Assembly (NCBI RefSeq): GCF_041379045.1
Contig: NZ_CP166871.1
Span: forward strand, 3,038,001 to 3,102,000
Direction of reading: 5' to 3'
Length of the DNA: 64,000 nt
DNA from: Thalassotalea ponticola
GTDB taxonomy: Bacteria; Pseudomonadota; Gammaproteobacteria; Enterobacterales; Alteromonadaceae
A program made the position numbers and the translations under genes. The notes under the pieces are model-generated. The model was given only the letters and a program-made list of their open reading frames with translations. It was not told where the DNA came from and ran no database searches. The number at the start of each line of letters is the position of its first letter. Position 1 is the first letter of the stretch. This document shows, one piece after another, positions 29,526-39,510 of the stretch.

Positions 29526-31354
29526 CGCAAACCTTGATGCTCTTCAATTAACTCGATAAAGGCGCGCCCATAGCGCGCCAACTTCGTTTCGCCAACGCCA
29601 CTAATCGCCAAAAATTGCTGACTATTGGTGGGTTTATACTTGGCTATTTCTATCAGCGTTGCATCGTTAAAGACAATAAACGGAGCAATGTCCTCGCTAT
29701 CAGCAATCTCTTTGCGCAATATACGCAGTTTGCTAAACAGCGCCTTGTCATAGTGGACACTGCTCTTACTTTGATGCCAATAGCTTTGGTTTTGTAATCG
29801 CGGGCGCGCCATCATCAAGGCATATTCGCCTTTTAACACGGCTCGCGCGGCAACGGTCAGCAGCAGTGCCGATTGCTTCTCAATATTTTGTTGCAAGTAA
29901 CCCATGTGAATTAATTGCCGAATCACCGAAAACCAATAGCCTCGTGTTTTATCTTTGCCCAAGCCAAACGTCGACACTTTGTGGTGCTCATTGGCGACGA
30001 TTTGTGGACTTTCTTTACCGCGCAGGGCATCAATAACGTACTGGATATCGCCCTTTTGCTCGGTGCGATAAACACAGCTTAGTACTTTTTGCGCATCAAC
30101 TGTTCCGTCATAAGTACTTGGCGGATCGAGGCAGATATCACAATTATTACAACCTTGTTTGGTGTATTCAGCAAAGTAGTTAAGCAGCACTTGACGACGA
30201 CAAGTTTGCGCTTCCGCAAACCCCGCCATCGCTGCAAATCGCTGTAATTCAACGTTGGCGCGCTGCTCGTTTTCATTTTGTGAAATCCGCTTTTTCACCT
30301 TTTCGATATCTTGAGGATCAAAGAGGAATAACGCTTCAGCCGCTAAACCATCGCGCCCCGCTCGCCCCGTCTCTTGATAAAAAGCCTCTAACGTGCGCGG
30401 CATGTCGTAATGGATGACAAAGCGAACATTTGGCTTGTTAATACCAAGACCAAAGGCCACCGTGGCAACCACGACTTGAATGTTGTCTTTGGTAAAACCA
30501 TCCTGAATGATCGCTCGCATATCGGCTTCAAGACCGGCGTGATAACCTGCACAATTAATACCTTGCTGTGCTAGCGACTTGCTTAGCTTATCGACTTGCC
30601 ATCGGCTCGAACAATAGATGATGCCACTGTCATCGGGATTTTGTCGCAAGTATTCAATCACTTGACGCTCAGCGTTATAGCGCTCTGTCAGAGTGTAGCG
30701 AATGTTGGGCCGATCGAAGCTATCAAGGTGAATATACGGTGTATTTAGCCTCAATTGATTAAGGATATCCCGGCGAGTGGTGACGTCGGCCGTAGCGGTG
30801 AGTGCCACTATCGGTGTGTAAGGGAAGTACTCTTTAATTGCACCAAGGCGAGTATACGACGGACGAAAATCGTGTCCCCACTGAGAAATACAGTGCGCTT
30901 CATCGATAGCAAAAAAGCTAATTTTCATCGTCGCTAACGACTGTAAAAAGTACGGGCTTAGCAAGCGTTCCGGAGCTATATATAGCAATTTAATGTTGCC
31001 GTTTGCAATATTAACCATGGTTTGGTTAATGTCTTGCTGTGACAAACTCGAGTTGATAAAGGCAGCGCTAATACCTTGGCGAGTCAGACCGTCAACTTGA
31101 TCTTTCATCAGGGCAATGAGCGGTGACACAACAATAGTTAAACCATCAAGTACCGCAGCTGGGAGCTGATAACACAATGACTTCCCTCCACCCGTCGGCA
31201 TCAGCACGAGACAGTCACGTCCGTTGATTAATTCTGATATCACCTGCTTTTGGCCTGCTCTAAAACTGTCAAAGCCAAAATGTTGACGCAACAAATGGTG
31301 TAATTGTTGGTCGTCGATTGGGTGATGATTATCCGTGGGTGTAGGTAAGGACAT
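29522..31354 (-). CDS. recQ: ATP-dependent DNA helicase RecQ
   Basis: 610 residues, matching E. coli RecQ (609). A 3'-5' helicase for recombination and fork repair. Walker A is [11 protein letters not shown], the box is [17 protein letters not shown], motif VI is [10 protein letters not shown]. The RQC zinc cluster ([10 protein letters not shown] ... [11 protein letters not shown] near 380-410) and a C-terminal HRDC domain (about 530-605) are present. Monocistronic, convergent to the lipoprotein gene, divergent from rarD. Confidence 0.97.
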   Translation of the reverse strand: MSLPTPTDNHHPIDDQQLHHLLRQHFGFDSFRAGQKQVISELINGRDCLVLMPTGGGKSLCYQLPAAVLDGLTIVVSPLIALMKDQVDGLTRQGISAAFINSSLSQQDINQTMVNIANGNIKLLYIAPERLLSPYFLQSLATMKISFFAIDEAHCISQWGHDFRPSYTRLGAIKEYFPYTPIVALTATADVTTRRDILNQLRLNTPYIHLDSFDRPNIRYTLTERYNAERQVIEYLRQNPDDSGIIYCSSRWQVDKLSKSLAQQGINCAGYHAGLEADMRAIIQDGFTKDNIQVVVATVAFGLGINKPNVRFVIHYDMPRTLEAFYQETGRAGRDGLAAEALFLFDPQDIEKVKKRISQNENEQRANVELQRFAAMAGFAEAQTCRRQVLLNYFAEYTKQGCNNCDICLDPPSTYDGTVDAQKVLSCVYRTEQKGDIQYVIDALRGKESPQIVANEHHKVSTFGLGKDKTRGYWFSVIRQLIHMGYLQQNIEKQSALLLTVAARAVLKGEYALMMARPRLQNQSYWHQSKSSVHYDKALFSKLRILRKEIADSEDIAPFIVFNDATLIEIAKYKPTNSQQFLAISGVGETKLARYGRAFIELIEEHQGLR

Positions 31355-31549
31355 GGAAACTCATGTTGTTATCAATTGCCCTGTTATTTTACTGACTCAT
31401 GCGATGCATAGGTAGTACTTTTTTATCGGTTGGCGAAAAACATCGCCCTGTGCTGTGCACTGCAAACGCCTTGCAAATTTCTCCTGTGGCACTAGGACGA
31501 GTTAGGTGCTACACTCGCGCCACTTTTCTAACGCTCATATTTTTTCGCC

Positions 31550-32464
31550 ATGCAACAAAACACCGATACCAAAGTTGGAATTATCAACGCCCTGTGTGCC
31601 TACACTATTTGGGGGCTTGCGCCGATATACTTTAAATTGTTAACGCACATTGACGCCAGTGAGATACTGGTACATCGCATGGTCTGGTCTTTGGTATTAC
31701 TACTGACAATCGTACTTGGCTTAGGTCACTGGCATAAAGTGAAATCCATTTTTCGCTCGACCAAGACACTCTTGATGCTTGGCTGCACTAGCTTGATACT
31801 GGCAACTAATTGGCTGATCTTTATTTGGTCGGTTACCAACGACCATATTTTAGAAGCAAGCCTGGGCTACTACATCAACCCGTTGTTTAGTGTTGCTTTA
31901 GCCATGTTATTTTTAGGCGAGCGTTTGTCAAAGTGGCAAATAGTCGCTGTTGTACTGGCGTTATTAGGAGTATTAATTCAAGTGATAAGTCTGGGCACTG
32001 TGCCTATTATCGCCATCAGTTTGGCTACCACGTTTGGCTTATACGGCTTATTGCGCAAAAAAATGGCAGTAGACTCTTTTCCTGGATTAACCATTGAGGC
32101 CGCTTGGATGTTTCCTCTTGCCGTCCTTTACTGGACGTTTTTTATAGACTCACCAAGCTCAAATATGTTTGAAAACACATTTCAAATAAATATGCTGTTA
32201 GTACTATCCGGATTAATTACTACCGCGCCATTATTGTTTTTTACCGCGGCAGCTAAACGCTTGCCGTTAACCACGATGGGCTTTTTTCAATACCTCGGGC
32301 CGAGTATTATGTTTTTATTGGCTGTTTTCATCTTTGATGAACCCATCGTCGGAGAAAAGCTGCTGACCTTTGCCTTTATTTGGGCAGCCTTGGCCATTTA
32401 CACCACCGACTCACTTGTCAAACATAAAAAGCGTCGCCAACTCGCGAAAAAGCAACGTTCCTAG
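31550..32464 (+). CDS. rarD: RarD-type EamA permease
   Basis: 304 residues with about ten membrane segments arranged as two EamA halves. The N-terminal NALCAYTIWGLAPIYFKLL and EILVHRMVWSL blocks identify the RarD/YojE branch, predicted metabolite or drug exporters; substrate unknown. The C-terminus is a basic tail. It converges on the alanine-racemase-like gene; the 128 bases between hold an imperfect CCGCC/GGCGG hairpin (about 32513-32542). Confidence 0.88.
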   Translation: MQQNTDTKVGIINALCAYTIWGLAPIYFKLLTHIDASEILVHRMVWSLVLLLTIVLGLGHWHKVKSIFRSTKTLLMLGCTSLILATNWLIFIWSVTNDHILEASLGYYINPLFSVALAMLFLGERLSKWQIVAVVLALLGVLIQVISLGTVPIIAISLATTFGLYGLLRKKMAVDSFPGLTIEAAWMFPLAVLYWTFFIDSPSSNMFENTFQINMLLVLSGLITTAPLLFFTAAAKRLPLTTMGFFQYLGPSIMFLLAVFIFDEPIVGEKLLTFAFIWAALAIYTTDSLVKHKKRRQLAKKQRS

Positions 32465-32591
32465 CGCTGCTTTTTTCGCCGATAATAACGCGTCGAGACG
32501 TTCGCTATGCCACCGCCACAGTGCAGTTATTGCTGTCGGCGGTAATTGACAACACAGCCCGATGTTGACCATATTTATGGGCGTCTATAAA

Positions 32592-33797
32592 TCAACGGTT
32601 TAATCTGGCGGCGACTGGTTTGGCTTTGCGCTGTGACATTATTGACCAGCTTTGCTCTACGCGCACCTGTTGATTATGGCGTCGAATAACCAATATATCG
32701 CCTAACGCGAGTAATTGTGCGTCAATTTTTTTAGGACGGAAAAAGACAAAATCATCAACCTCTAGCGGCCTATCGCTATCGATTAACATTTGTTGTTGAT
32801 TGCTACTCAGACCGTATAAGCAGTTACTGATAAGTTTCGGGTAAGCACATTTGACAGGCCAGCGGCCACCGTATAAGTAAACGCTGTGTTTAAAGTTTTT
32901 AGTCCACTGTTGAATTTTGTTTGGCATCAATGGCATTTGAATGCCGGGTATGCGCTTAAGCACCTGCGTGGCGATAAAGCACGCCCCTCGATACATCGCC
33001 AAATTAGCCGATTCCAGACAGGTTGGCTTTAACAATATCGAACCAACCGATACCTCATTTATACACGAATACTGATGATAAGTGTGAGTCGCGCTACCAC
33101 CACCGTTAAAAATGAAGTCGTCGGCAGTGGGTGTCAGTGCATCAACAAACTGCTGATAGCGATGCTGACTTTGCTGAAATACGCGTTCACGAGAGACAAA
33201 AGGTGTCGGGGCTTTGGTTACATGGCCGTCATACCCCATTAATCCATTGAGTTTTAGATGCTTTTTATTTTGACAAATGAACTGCTGTAAATTTTTTAAT
33301 TGCTCAACATCACTCACACCGCCGCGCTTCATACCGATATCAATTTCTATTGCCACCTTAAAACAGATATTGTATTTGCGCCCCAAGGTGAGTAACTGTC
33401 GCGCCCGTGACTGATCGTCAACAAGCCAATGTATTTGCCCAATCTTAGCCTGCTGCTGTTGCTTAATTAGATATTTAATAATGTGCTCGACGCTATTGGT
33501 GGGCAGTGGTTTGCCCATCAAAATATCTGCCTCGTCAAAATGTTCTAACAACTCGAGGATAAACGGCGTGTGAAAACACATAAAGCGCGAACAATTCAGG
33601 CGCTCGCTGATATAGGACAACAGTTGTAAACTGGGGAGTGACGGCACCACCAAACGCAAGGCTTTATTTGCCACTTGTGCCTGTAATTGCTGAATATTAT
33701 GGTCGAGTCTGTCTAAGTCAATAAATAAGCTCGGGCTGTTAATACCGGCTATTTTTAGGCATTTTTCATATTGTTGATAAGATTCTGTCATTGCCAT
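32592..33797 (-). CDS. Alanine-racemase N-domain-like protein lacking the usual PLP lysine
   Basis: 401 residues. Opening SPSLFIDLDRLDHNIQQLQ and middle IEIDIGMKRGGV and NGLMGYDGHV follow the fold-type III PLP enzymes of the D-threonine aldolase/D-serine dehydratase (DSD1) group. In that group the Schiff-base Lys comes four residues after an Arg (LR-x-x-x-K); here the segment is RLVVPSLPS (about 48-56), with Pro 52 at that place. The C-terminal domain is also divergent. It may be inactive, use another residue, or have a non-enzymatic role. Monocistronic. Confidence 0.7.
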   Translation of the reverse strand: MAMTESYQQYEKCLKIAGINSPSLFIDLDRLDHNIQQLQAQVANKALRLVVPSLPSLQLLSYISERLNCSRFMCFHTPFILELLEHFDEADILMGKPLPTNSVEHIIKYLIKQQQQAKIGQIHWLVDDQSRARQLLTLGRKYNICFKVAIEIDIGMKRGGVSDVEQLKNLQQFICQNKKHLKLNGLMGYDGHVTKAPTPFVSRERVFQQSQHRYQQFVDALTPTADDFIFNGGGSATHTYHQYSCINEVSVGSILLKPTCLESANLAMYRGACFIATQVLKRIPGIQMPLMPNKIQQWTKNFKHSVYLYGGRWPVKCAYPKLISNCLYGLSSNQQQMLIDSDRPLEVDDFVFFRPKKIDAQLLALGDILVIRRHNQQVRVEQSWSIMSQRKAKPVAARLNR

Positions 33798-33982
33798 ATT
33801 CCCTGTTTAGTGTCGCCAATGTAAAACAGCCAACCTCTGTTTATATAATGCTTAACCAACAAACGCAATATCCACACAATTTCTTTAAAAACAACAACCT
33901 AAAAATAGTAACAGATGAATAAAAACCACGCTTATCACAGTGCTTTGGCGATAAAGGTTGCCAAAACGACCTGTTTAGATAA

Positions 33983-34016
33983 CAAAAGCCATCGATAGTT
34001 CAAACTATCGATGGCT
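33983..34016 (-). terminator. Rho-independent terminator of uvrD
   Basis: A perfect 14-bp inverted repeat (33987-34000 with 34003-34016) lies 46 bases after the uvrD stop, with TTTTG following on the minus strand. Confidence 0.75.
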
Positions 34017-34062
34017 GTTCCACACTGCGTTGACCTTTGCCGTATATTTTTACCGCACGTTA

Positions 34063-36231
34063 TTACAACGCCTGCAAATTGGCATAAGCGACAACTAGCC
34101 ACTTACTGCCAACGTCAGTGAAGTTAACCTGAACGCGCGCCTGCTTACCTGCCCCTTCAAAATTGAGCACCACACCTTCACCAAACTTATTGTGCATTAC
34201 CCGTTGACCTAATTTAAATCCACTATCGGCAAACGTATCTAAGCTGATGGTATTGCTAAACCGCCCCGTTGTTTTTGGTTTGCTGACTTGGTTGCGCATG
34301 CGAATTTCTTCCAAGTATTGGTCGGGAATTTCTTTTAAAAAGCGGCTTGGGCGATGGTATTTTTCTTGACCGTAAAGACGTCGCGTTTCTGCGTGGCTCA
34401 AATACAGTTTTTTCATTGCTCGGGTCATGCCTACGTAACACAATCGACGCTCTTCTTCTAAACGAACTAAGTCTTCGCTCGACTGTTGCGACGGAAACAT
34501 GCCCTCTTCCATACCAACCATAAACACCAATGAAAACTCTAAGCCTTTGGCCGAATGCAGGGTCATGAGTTGCACCGCCGCTTCATAATCGTCGGCTTGC
34601 GACTCACCTGCTTCTAGTGCGGCATGAGTTAAGAATGCGGTCAATGGTGACATTTGTTCTTCTTGCTCGTCGACTTCAAAGGTTGAACAGGCGGTGACAA
34701 GCTCGTTTAAGTTTTCAATACGCGCTGCTGCGCGCTCGCCTTTCTCCGCTTGATACATAGCGTGCAAGCCTGAATGATGAATTACCTTTTTCGCTTGCTC
34801 GTCCAAATTTAGATCACAAATATCGTCATCTAATTGCTCGATCAATTCGATGAAGCCCTTAATCGCATTACTGGCACGACCGCTAAGTTCATTGTGTTTA
34901 AGCATATAGCGACACGCGTCCCACAATGTACAACCGTGGCTGCGCGCCGCATCGCGAATGTGGGCCAGTGTTTGATTGCCAACGCCACGGGTTGGCGTAT
35001 TAATGATGCGCTCAAACGAGGCATCGTCATTGCGGTTGTTGATCAAGCGCAAATAGGCCAAGGCATCTTTAATTTCTTGTCGTTCGAAAAAGCGCAAACC
35101 GCCGTATATCCGATAGGGAATTTGTCCTTGTAGCAATGCTTCTTCCAGTAAGCGCGATTGCGCGTTGGAGCGATACAACAGCGCGACGTCGTCTAAGCTG
35201 TTGCCATCATCCAGCCACTGCTTGATTCGCGAAGCAATAAAACGCGCTTCGTCCAGTTCGTTAAAGGCGGTGTATACCGATATTTTTTCACCGTCACCAT
35301 CTGTGGTCCACAGATCTTTGCCCAATCGATTGCTGTTGTTGGCAATAAGCGCATTGGCGGCGTTCAAAATATTGGCCGTTGAGCGATAATTTTGCTCTAG
35401 GCGAATAGTCTTCGCGTTAAAGTCCTTGTTAAAGTTTTGAATATTTTCGATTCGAGCACCGCGCCAGCCGTATATCGACTGGTCATCATCACCGACAATC
35501 ATAATATTGCCGTTTTTTTGCGCCAGTAAATTTAGCCACGCGTATTGAATGGCGTTGGTATCTTGAAATTCGTCAACCAAAATATGACTAAACCGTTGCT
35601 GGTAGTGTTCGAGTAACAACGGGTTATTCAGCCACAATTCGTGCGCTCTTAACAATAATTCGGCAAAGTCCACCAAGCCTGCGCGATCACATGTTTCCTG
35701 ATACACCTGGTAAATTTTAATGTAGGTTGCCTCAGTTGGATCAAATTGGTTGTCGATGTGTTTAGGACGTAAGCCTTCGTCTTTTTTGCCATTGATGTAC
35801 CACATTGCCTGTTTCGCTGGCCATTTTTTTTCATCTAGGTTAAGCGAGCGAACCACGCGTTTAATCAGTCGCAGTTGGTCATCCGAATCAAGTACTTGAA
35901 AGCTTTGTGGTAAATTCGCCTCTTGAAAGTGCATGCGCAACAAACGATGGGCCAAACCGTGGAATGTACCAACCCACATACCATGGACATTACCATTGAC
36001 CGCTTGCTCGACACGCGCCCGCATTTCTGCCGCTGCTTTATTGGTAAACGTTACCGCAAGAATACTGTGAGCTGATACTTGTTCAACTTGCATCAACCAC
36101 GCAATGCGATGTACCAGTACTCTTGTCTTGCCTGATCCCGCACCGGCGAGTACCAATAGGTTTTCATTATCGGCGCCCACCGCTTCGCGTTGTTTATCAT
36201 TTAATGAATCAAGTAATTCAGAGACATCCAT
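34063..36231 (-). CDS. uvrD: DNA helicase II UvrD
   Basis: 722 residues (E. coli 720). Superfamily 1 helicase for nucleotide excision and mismatch repair. Motif I AGAGSGKTRVL near 29-39, motif II VDEFQDTNAIQY near 220, motif III GDDDQSIYGWRGA, motif VI VGMTRA near 571, and the C-terminal tail LGQRVMHNKFGEGVVLN (Tudor-like domain specific to UvrD/PcrA). It is on the strand of yigB and lysA as in E. coli, but the S10 peptidase gene intervenes. Confidence 0.97.
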   Translation of the reverse strand: MDVSELLDSLNDKQREAVGADNENLLVLAGAGSGKTRVLVHRIAWLMQVEQVSAHSILAVTFTNKAAAEMRARVEQAVNGNVHGMWVGTFHGLAHRLLRMHFQEANLPQSFQVLDSDDQLRLIKRVVRSLNLDEKKWPAKQAMWYINGKKDEGLRPKHIDNQFDPTEATYIKIYQVYQETCDRAGLVDFAELLLRAHELWLNNPLLLEHYQQRFSHILVDEFQDTNAIQYAWLNLLAQKNGNIMIVGDDDQSIYGWRGARIENIQNFNKDFNAKTIRLEQNYRSTANILNAANALIANNSNRLGKDLWTTDGDGEKISVYTAFNELDEARFIASRIKQWLDDGNSLDDVALLYRSNAQSRLLEEALLQGQIPYRIYGGLRFFERQEIKDALAYLRLINNRNDDASFERIINTPTRGVGNQTLAHIRDAARSHGCTLWDACRYMLKHNELSGRASNAIKGFIELIEQLDDDICDLNLDEQAKKVIHHSGLHAMYQAEKGERAAARIENLNELVTACSTFEVDEQEEQMSPLTAFLTHAALEAGESQADDYEAAVQLMTLHSAKGLEFSLVFMVGMEEGMFPSQQSSEDLVRLEEERRLCYVGMTRAMKKLYLSHAETRRLYGQEKYHRPSRFLKEIPDQYLEEIRMRNQVSKPKTTGRFSNTISLDTFADSGFKLGQRVMHNKFGEGVVLNFEGAGKQARVQVNFTDVGSKWLVVAYANLQAL

Positions 36232-36418
36232 AGTATTGTGATCTTGCTAGTAAATAAAAGTGAAAGTTAGTATACAACAAGCACTGTATAAAAATACAGC
36301 CCAGCAAGTACACTAACTGATAGGTGTGTTAAGCACGTTCAAAGTATACACCAGCGGCTAACGAATATCGCTTGGCAACGCGGTACACTGTAGCGACATT
36401 GCTCTTGGCTGTGCGCAG

Positions 36419-37972
36419 CTAACGAGGGTATCGCGCCGGCTCGTCAGCGGCAGGTATTGTGGCGTTGATGAACTCGCGAATGTGTTGATTTGAGGTTTTT
36501 AAATCGTCGCGACGCAAATACATCATATGGCCACTTCGATAACCCTCAAATCGCAAGCGAGATTTCATCAACCCACTTGGATCGAGCTGCCACATGGTGT
36601 ACTTGGCATCAAAATAATTGGTTGCGCCATCAAAATATCCGGCTTGGATCATAACATTGAGATACGGATTTTGCGCCATCGCTTGACGCAGTTGTTCACC
36701 GCTGTTGTTATTGCTGCGATCCCACGGGTGAACGTTGCCAAACATATTGTATTTGACATCAGTTTTGTAGTTCAGTTGCTCGCGCAGATAGTAATTAATC
36801 GCCGGCGTAAATGAATGCAACCAAGACGTGAGCTCTGGCCAATAATCTTGTCGATCGCCGCTGTTGCGCTTATCAATACCCAAGTAGCGAGAATCCAAGC
36901 GACCTAAGGTTTTGCGGTCGCCTTTAAGCAAATTTTTCCAGAAGTATTGGTTGCTGACGTCGAGGTTATTATCCAATATTTGCTGTTTAGACAAGCCCGA
37001 GTATTGTGCCATTCGCGTGGCAATTTGGTCTTTTTGTTGCGGCTCGATAAAGCCCCCCAAAGCCAAAGCCGGAATCAGTTCATTGATAGTAAACTGCTCT
37101 ACTTCCTCGACAAATTGCTCCAACGGCTGCGCTTGGTATTGTGGATCAAGCACCTTGTGATGCCATGCCGTGGCCGCGAAATACGGCAGTCTATTGGCTG
37201 CTTTAACCGGTCCGTCGCGTTCGATACCAATATCTGTTGGCGAGACTAAAATAACACCGTTGAGATACATCCACTGACGATTTTGCAATTCCAACGCTAA
37301 CCCTGCAACGCGGGTTGTACCGTAACTTTCGCCAATGAGGTACTTCGGCGATTGCCAGCGATTATGGCGAGAGACAAAGGTATTGATCCACTCAGCTAGG
37401 TATTTAATGTCGGCGTTAACCCCAAAAAACAACTTTTGTTTTTCTGGCTCGGTTAGCGGCGCTTGTCCATCGGCGCTGACAATGCGTGAAAACCCGGTGT
37501 TCACCGGATTGACATATAAAATATCACTGACATCGAGTACCGAATAAGGATTGCTTTTAACACCATAAGGTTGCAGGGGATAACCTTCATCGTCGACGTT
37601 GATAACTTTCGGCCCAGTATACGCTAAGTGCATCCATACCGAAGCACTGCCTGGGCCGCCGTTAAACGAGATCAACAACGGACGGCTTGCTCTGTCTTTT
37701 ACCTTATCGCGAGTGTAATAGGTATAGTGTAGAGATGCGATCACTCGATCTTTATCGTCCCAAACTGGCTGGGTACCCGTGGTCGCGGTGTATGCAAACG
37801 AAGTACCGTTTACCTTTGTCGTGTGTTGAGTTATCACCTTCGACTCCGCCTCTAGTGTGCGGGTTATCGCAGGCGCCTTGCCCTGACTATCGGCCGAGGC
37901 TGAGCTCAGAGGTAGCAGCGCAGTGGTAAACAGTATCAGCGCAATGGAAAAAATGTGTACTAAAAGCTTCAT
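36419..37972 (-). CDS. Secreted S10 serine carboxypeptidase-like protein
   Basis: 517 residues with a signal peptide (hydrophobic 7-24, SASA near 24-27), so periplasmic or secreted. S10 family signs: ISFNGGPGSASVWMHL oxyanion region near 100-115, catalytic Ser in GESYGTTR near 217, Asp in AGYFDGATNYFD and His in SGHMMYL near the C-terminus. Likely trims peptides from the carboxyl end. It interrupts the uvrD-yigB neighbourhood, so it is an insertion relative to the E. coli order. Confidence 0.87.
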   Translation of the reverse strand: MKLLVHIFSIALILFTTALLPLSSASADSQGKAPAITRTLEAESKVITQHTTKVNGTSFAYTATTGTQPVWDDKDRVIASLHYTYYTRDKVKDRASRPLLISFNGGPGSASVWMHLAYTGPKVINVDDEGYPLQPYGVKSNPYSVLDVSDILYVNPVNTGFSRIVSADGQAPLTEPEKQKLFFGVNADIKYLAEWINTFVSRHNRWQSPKYLIGESYGTTRVAGLALELQNRQWMYLNGVILVSPTDIGIERDGPVKAANRLPYFAATAWHHKVLDPQYQAQPLEQFVEEVEQFTINELIPALALGGFIEPQQKDQIATRMAQYSGLSKQQILDNNLDVSNQYFWKNLLKGDRKTLGRLDSRYLGIDKRNSGDRQDYWPELTSWLHSFTPAINYYLREQLNYKTDVKYNMFGNVHPWDRSNNNSGEQLRQAMAQNPYLNVMIQAGYFDGATNYFDAKYTMWQLDPSGLMKSRLRFEGYRSGHMMYLRRDDLKTSNQHIREFINATIPAADEPARYPR

Positions 37973-38066
37973 GGTTAATAACCTTTTTACTTATTCGTGT
38001 GATCGCCAAAGACAGTTAACGAAGACGCTAGAAAACTGAAGATAACTGTCTTGTTGAAACAGTTCG

Positions 38067-38780
38067 CTAAATGAGCAAGCCAAGTTGCTCAACGGAATCA
38101 AATTCTGCATTAGGTAAAATCTTTAACGGCTTTTTACGGATTCCAAACTGCGAATTATTAATCCAAATGGTTTGACAGCCTGCCGCCTGCGCCCCGTAAA
38201 TATCGGCGTGTGTGCAGTCACCCACGTGCAACAATTCTGCTCGGTTAATGGCTAATGCAGCTGATGCTTGCGCAAACATATCGGCTTCGGGTTTTTGTAA
38301 ATTGCCATTGCCAGCAAAAAAGCTAGCAGTAAAGTAGTCGCTAAGACCAATATCATCGATATTGACGTTACCATTTGAAATCGCCACTAACGGATAGCGC
38401 TGCGACAGTTTGAGCAATAACGCTTTAACGCTGTGCGGAACCTGAAAATCATTGCGGTGTTGTAAAAAGTGATCAAATGCCTGTTGTGATTTAGCCTTTG
38501 CATCGCGCTGATCACAGCCGAGTTGTTCCATACCAAGCTGAATGTAAGCTAAGCGCAAGGCACTGACATCGTGGGCGAGCGAAGGTTGTTCGGCGATAAT
38601 GCGCTGGCGTTGCTGTTGCCAAAACTCAGGTCCAAGTGACGCGCACTGTGGCGCTAATTGTTGCAGACACAACTGCAGCTGGTGCTCTGCTTTAGTGATC
38701 ACCGGATGGTTGTCATAGAGCGTGTCATCAAGATCAAAACTAATCGCTTTAAAGTTAGCGAGTCTTTTATAAAATCGCAC
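38067..38780 (-). CDS. yigB: HAD phosphatase YigB
   Basis: 237 residues. Motif I ISFDLDDTLYDN near 14-25, motif II AISNGN near 132, motif IV HVGDCTHADIYGAQAAG near 188-204. E. coli YigB dephosphorylates 5-amino-6-(5-phospho-D-ribitylamino)uracil and FMN; the same role is inferred. It begins 4 bases after the DUF484 stop, so xerC, usually between the two, is absent. Confidence 0.9.
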   Translation of the reverse strand: MRFYKRLANFKAISFDLDDTLYDNHPVITKAEHQLQLCLQQLAPQCASLGPEFWQQQRQRIIAEQPSLAHDVSALRLAYIQLGMEQLGCDQRDAKAKSQQAFDHFLQHRNDFQVPHSVKALLLKLSQRYPLVAISNGNVNIDDIGLSDYFTASFFAGNGNLQKPEADMFAQASAALAINRAELLHVGDCTHADIYGAQAAGCQTIWINNSQFGIRKKPLKILPNAEFDSVEQLGLLI

Positions 38781-38784
38781 ATCC

Positions 38785-39483
38785 CTACCTTAGCTTTGCC
38801 AGCTGCTGTAACAACAATTTTGCCACTAACGTGCGAAACTGCTCGAGTAACAGTGTATCGACGGTCGGATTGAAATGATCGGCATCAACCGAACTGAATG
38901 CCAAAAAGCCCAACACTCTATCAGCATCGGTTAATTTTACTAAGGCCACGGACGCAGCCTCAGTCGAATCAAATAACTGTGACTTCTCAACGTTATCAAG
39001 ACGTCCAAAGTAATAATCATCGTGACTTAGGCGTTTACTGATGATTGCCGAGCAATCGGTACTCAGCATACACGGGTGTTCGCTATCGACCTCTGCATCG
39101 AGCAGATACAGCTTAACCCGAGCTAAATTTAAATATTGCATGGTTTGTTCGATGTGATCTAAAAATTCATTCAAATCAGCACTGTCGAGTAACCTCAGAT
39201 ACAACGCATTGTACACCGAAAACAATTGTTCATTGTGATGCGCCGTCTGCAGTAATTGAGTGATTTCATCCTCGAGCGCATAAATTTTTTGTCGTTGAAG
39301 TTGCTGTTGACGCTCCACTAACGAGACGACGCCCCGCGACGTATCGGTCAGCTTCAGTGATTGCAATACGCTGGGGTTGCGCTGAAAAAAATCGGTATTT
39401 TCGCGTAGGTAGGCACTCACTAACTCATCGTTAACAAGGGAGAGTTCATCGTCTAAATTTAAGTTATTACTGTCGTTATTCAA
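38785..39483 (-). CDS. yigA: DUF484 family protein (YigA)
   Basis: 232 residues. GAF-like C-terminal domain after a helical N-terminus; YLRENTDFFQRNPSVLQSLKL near 24-44 is the family signature, followed by a coiled region and a beta-rich domain ending FRTLVAKLLLQQL. The start is TTG at 39483; no in-frame ATG fits. Function unknown. Conserved between dapF and xerC/yigB in gammaproteobacteria. Confidence 0.88.
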   Translation of the reverse strand: MNNDSNNLNLDDELSLVNDELVSAYLRENTDFFQRNPSVLQSLKLTDTSRGVVSLVERQQQLQRQKIYALEDEITQLLQTAHHNEQLFSVYNALYLRLLDSADLNEFLDHIEQTMQYLNLARVKLYLLDAEVDSEHPCMLSTDCSAIISKRLSHDDYYFGRLDNVEKSQLFDSTEAASVALVKLTDADRVLGFLAFSSVDADHFNPTVDTLLLEQFRTLVAKLLLQQLAKLR

Positions 39484-39510
39484 ACTACATCCAAATTTTG
39501 TTCGCTGCTT

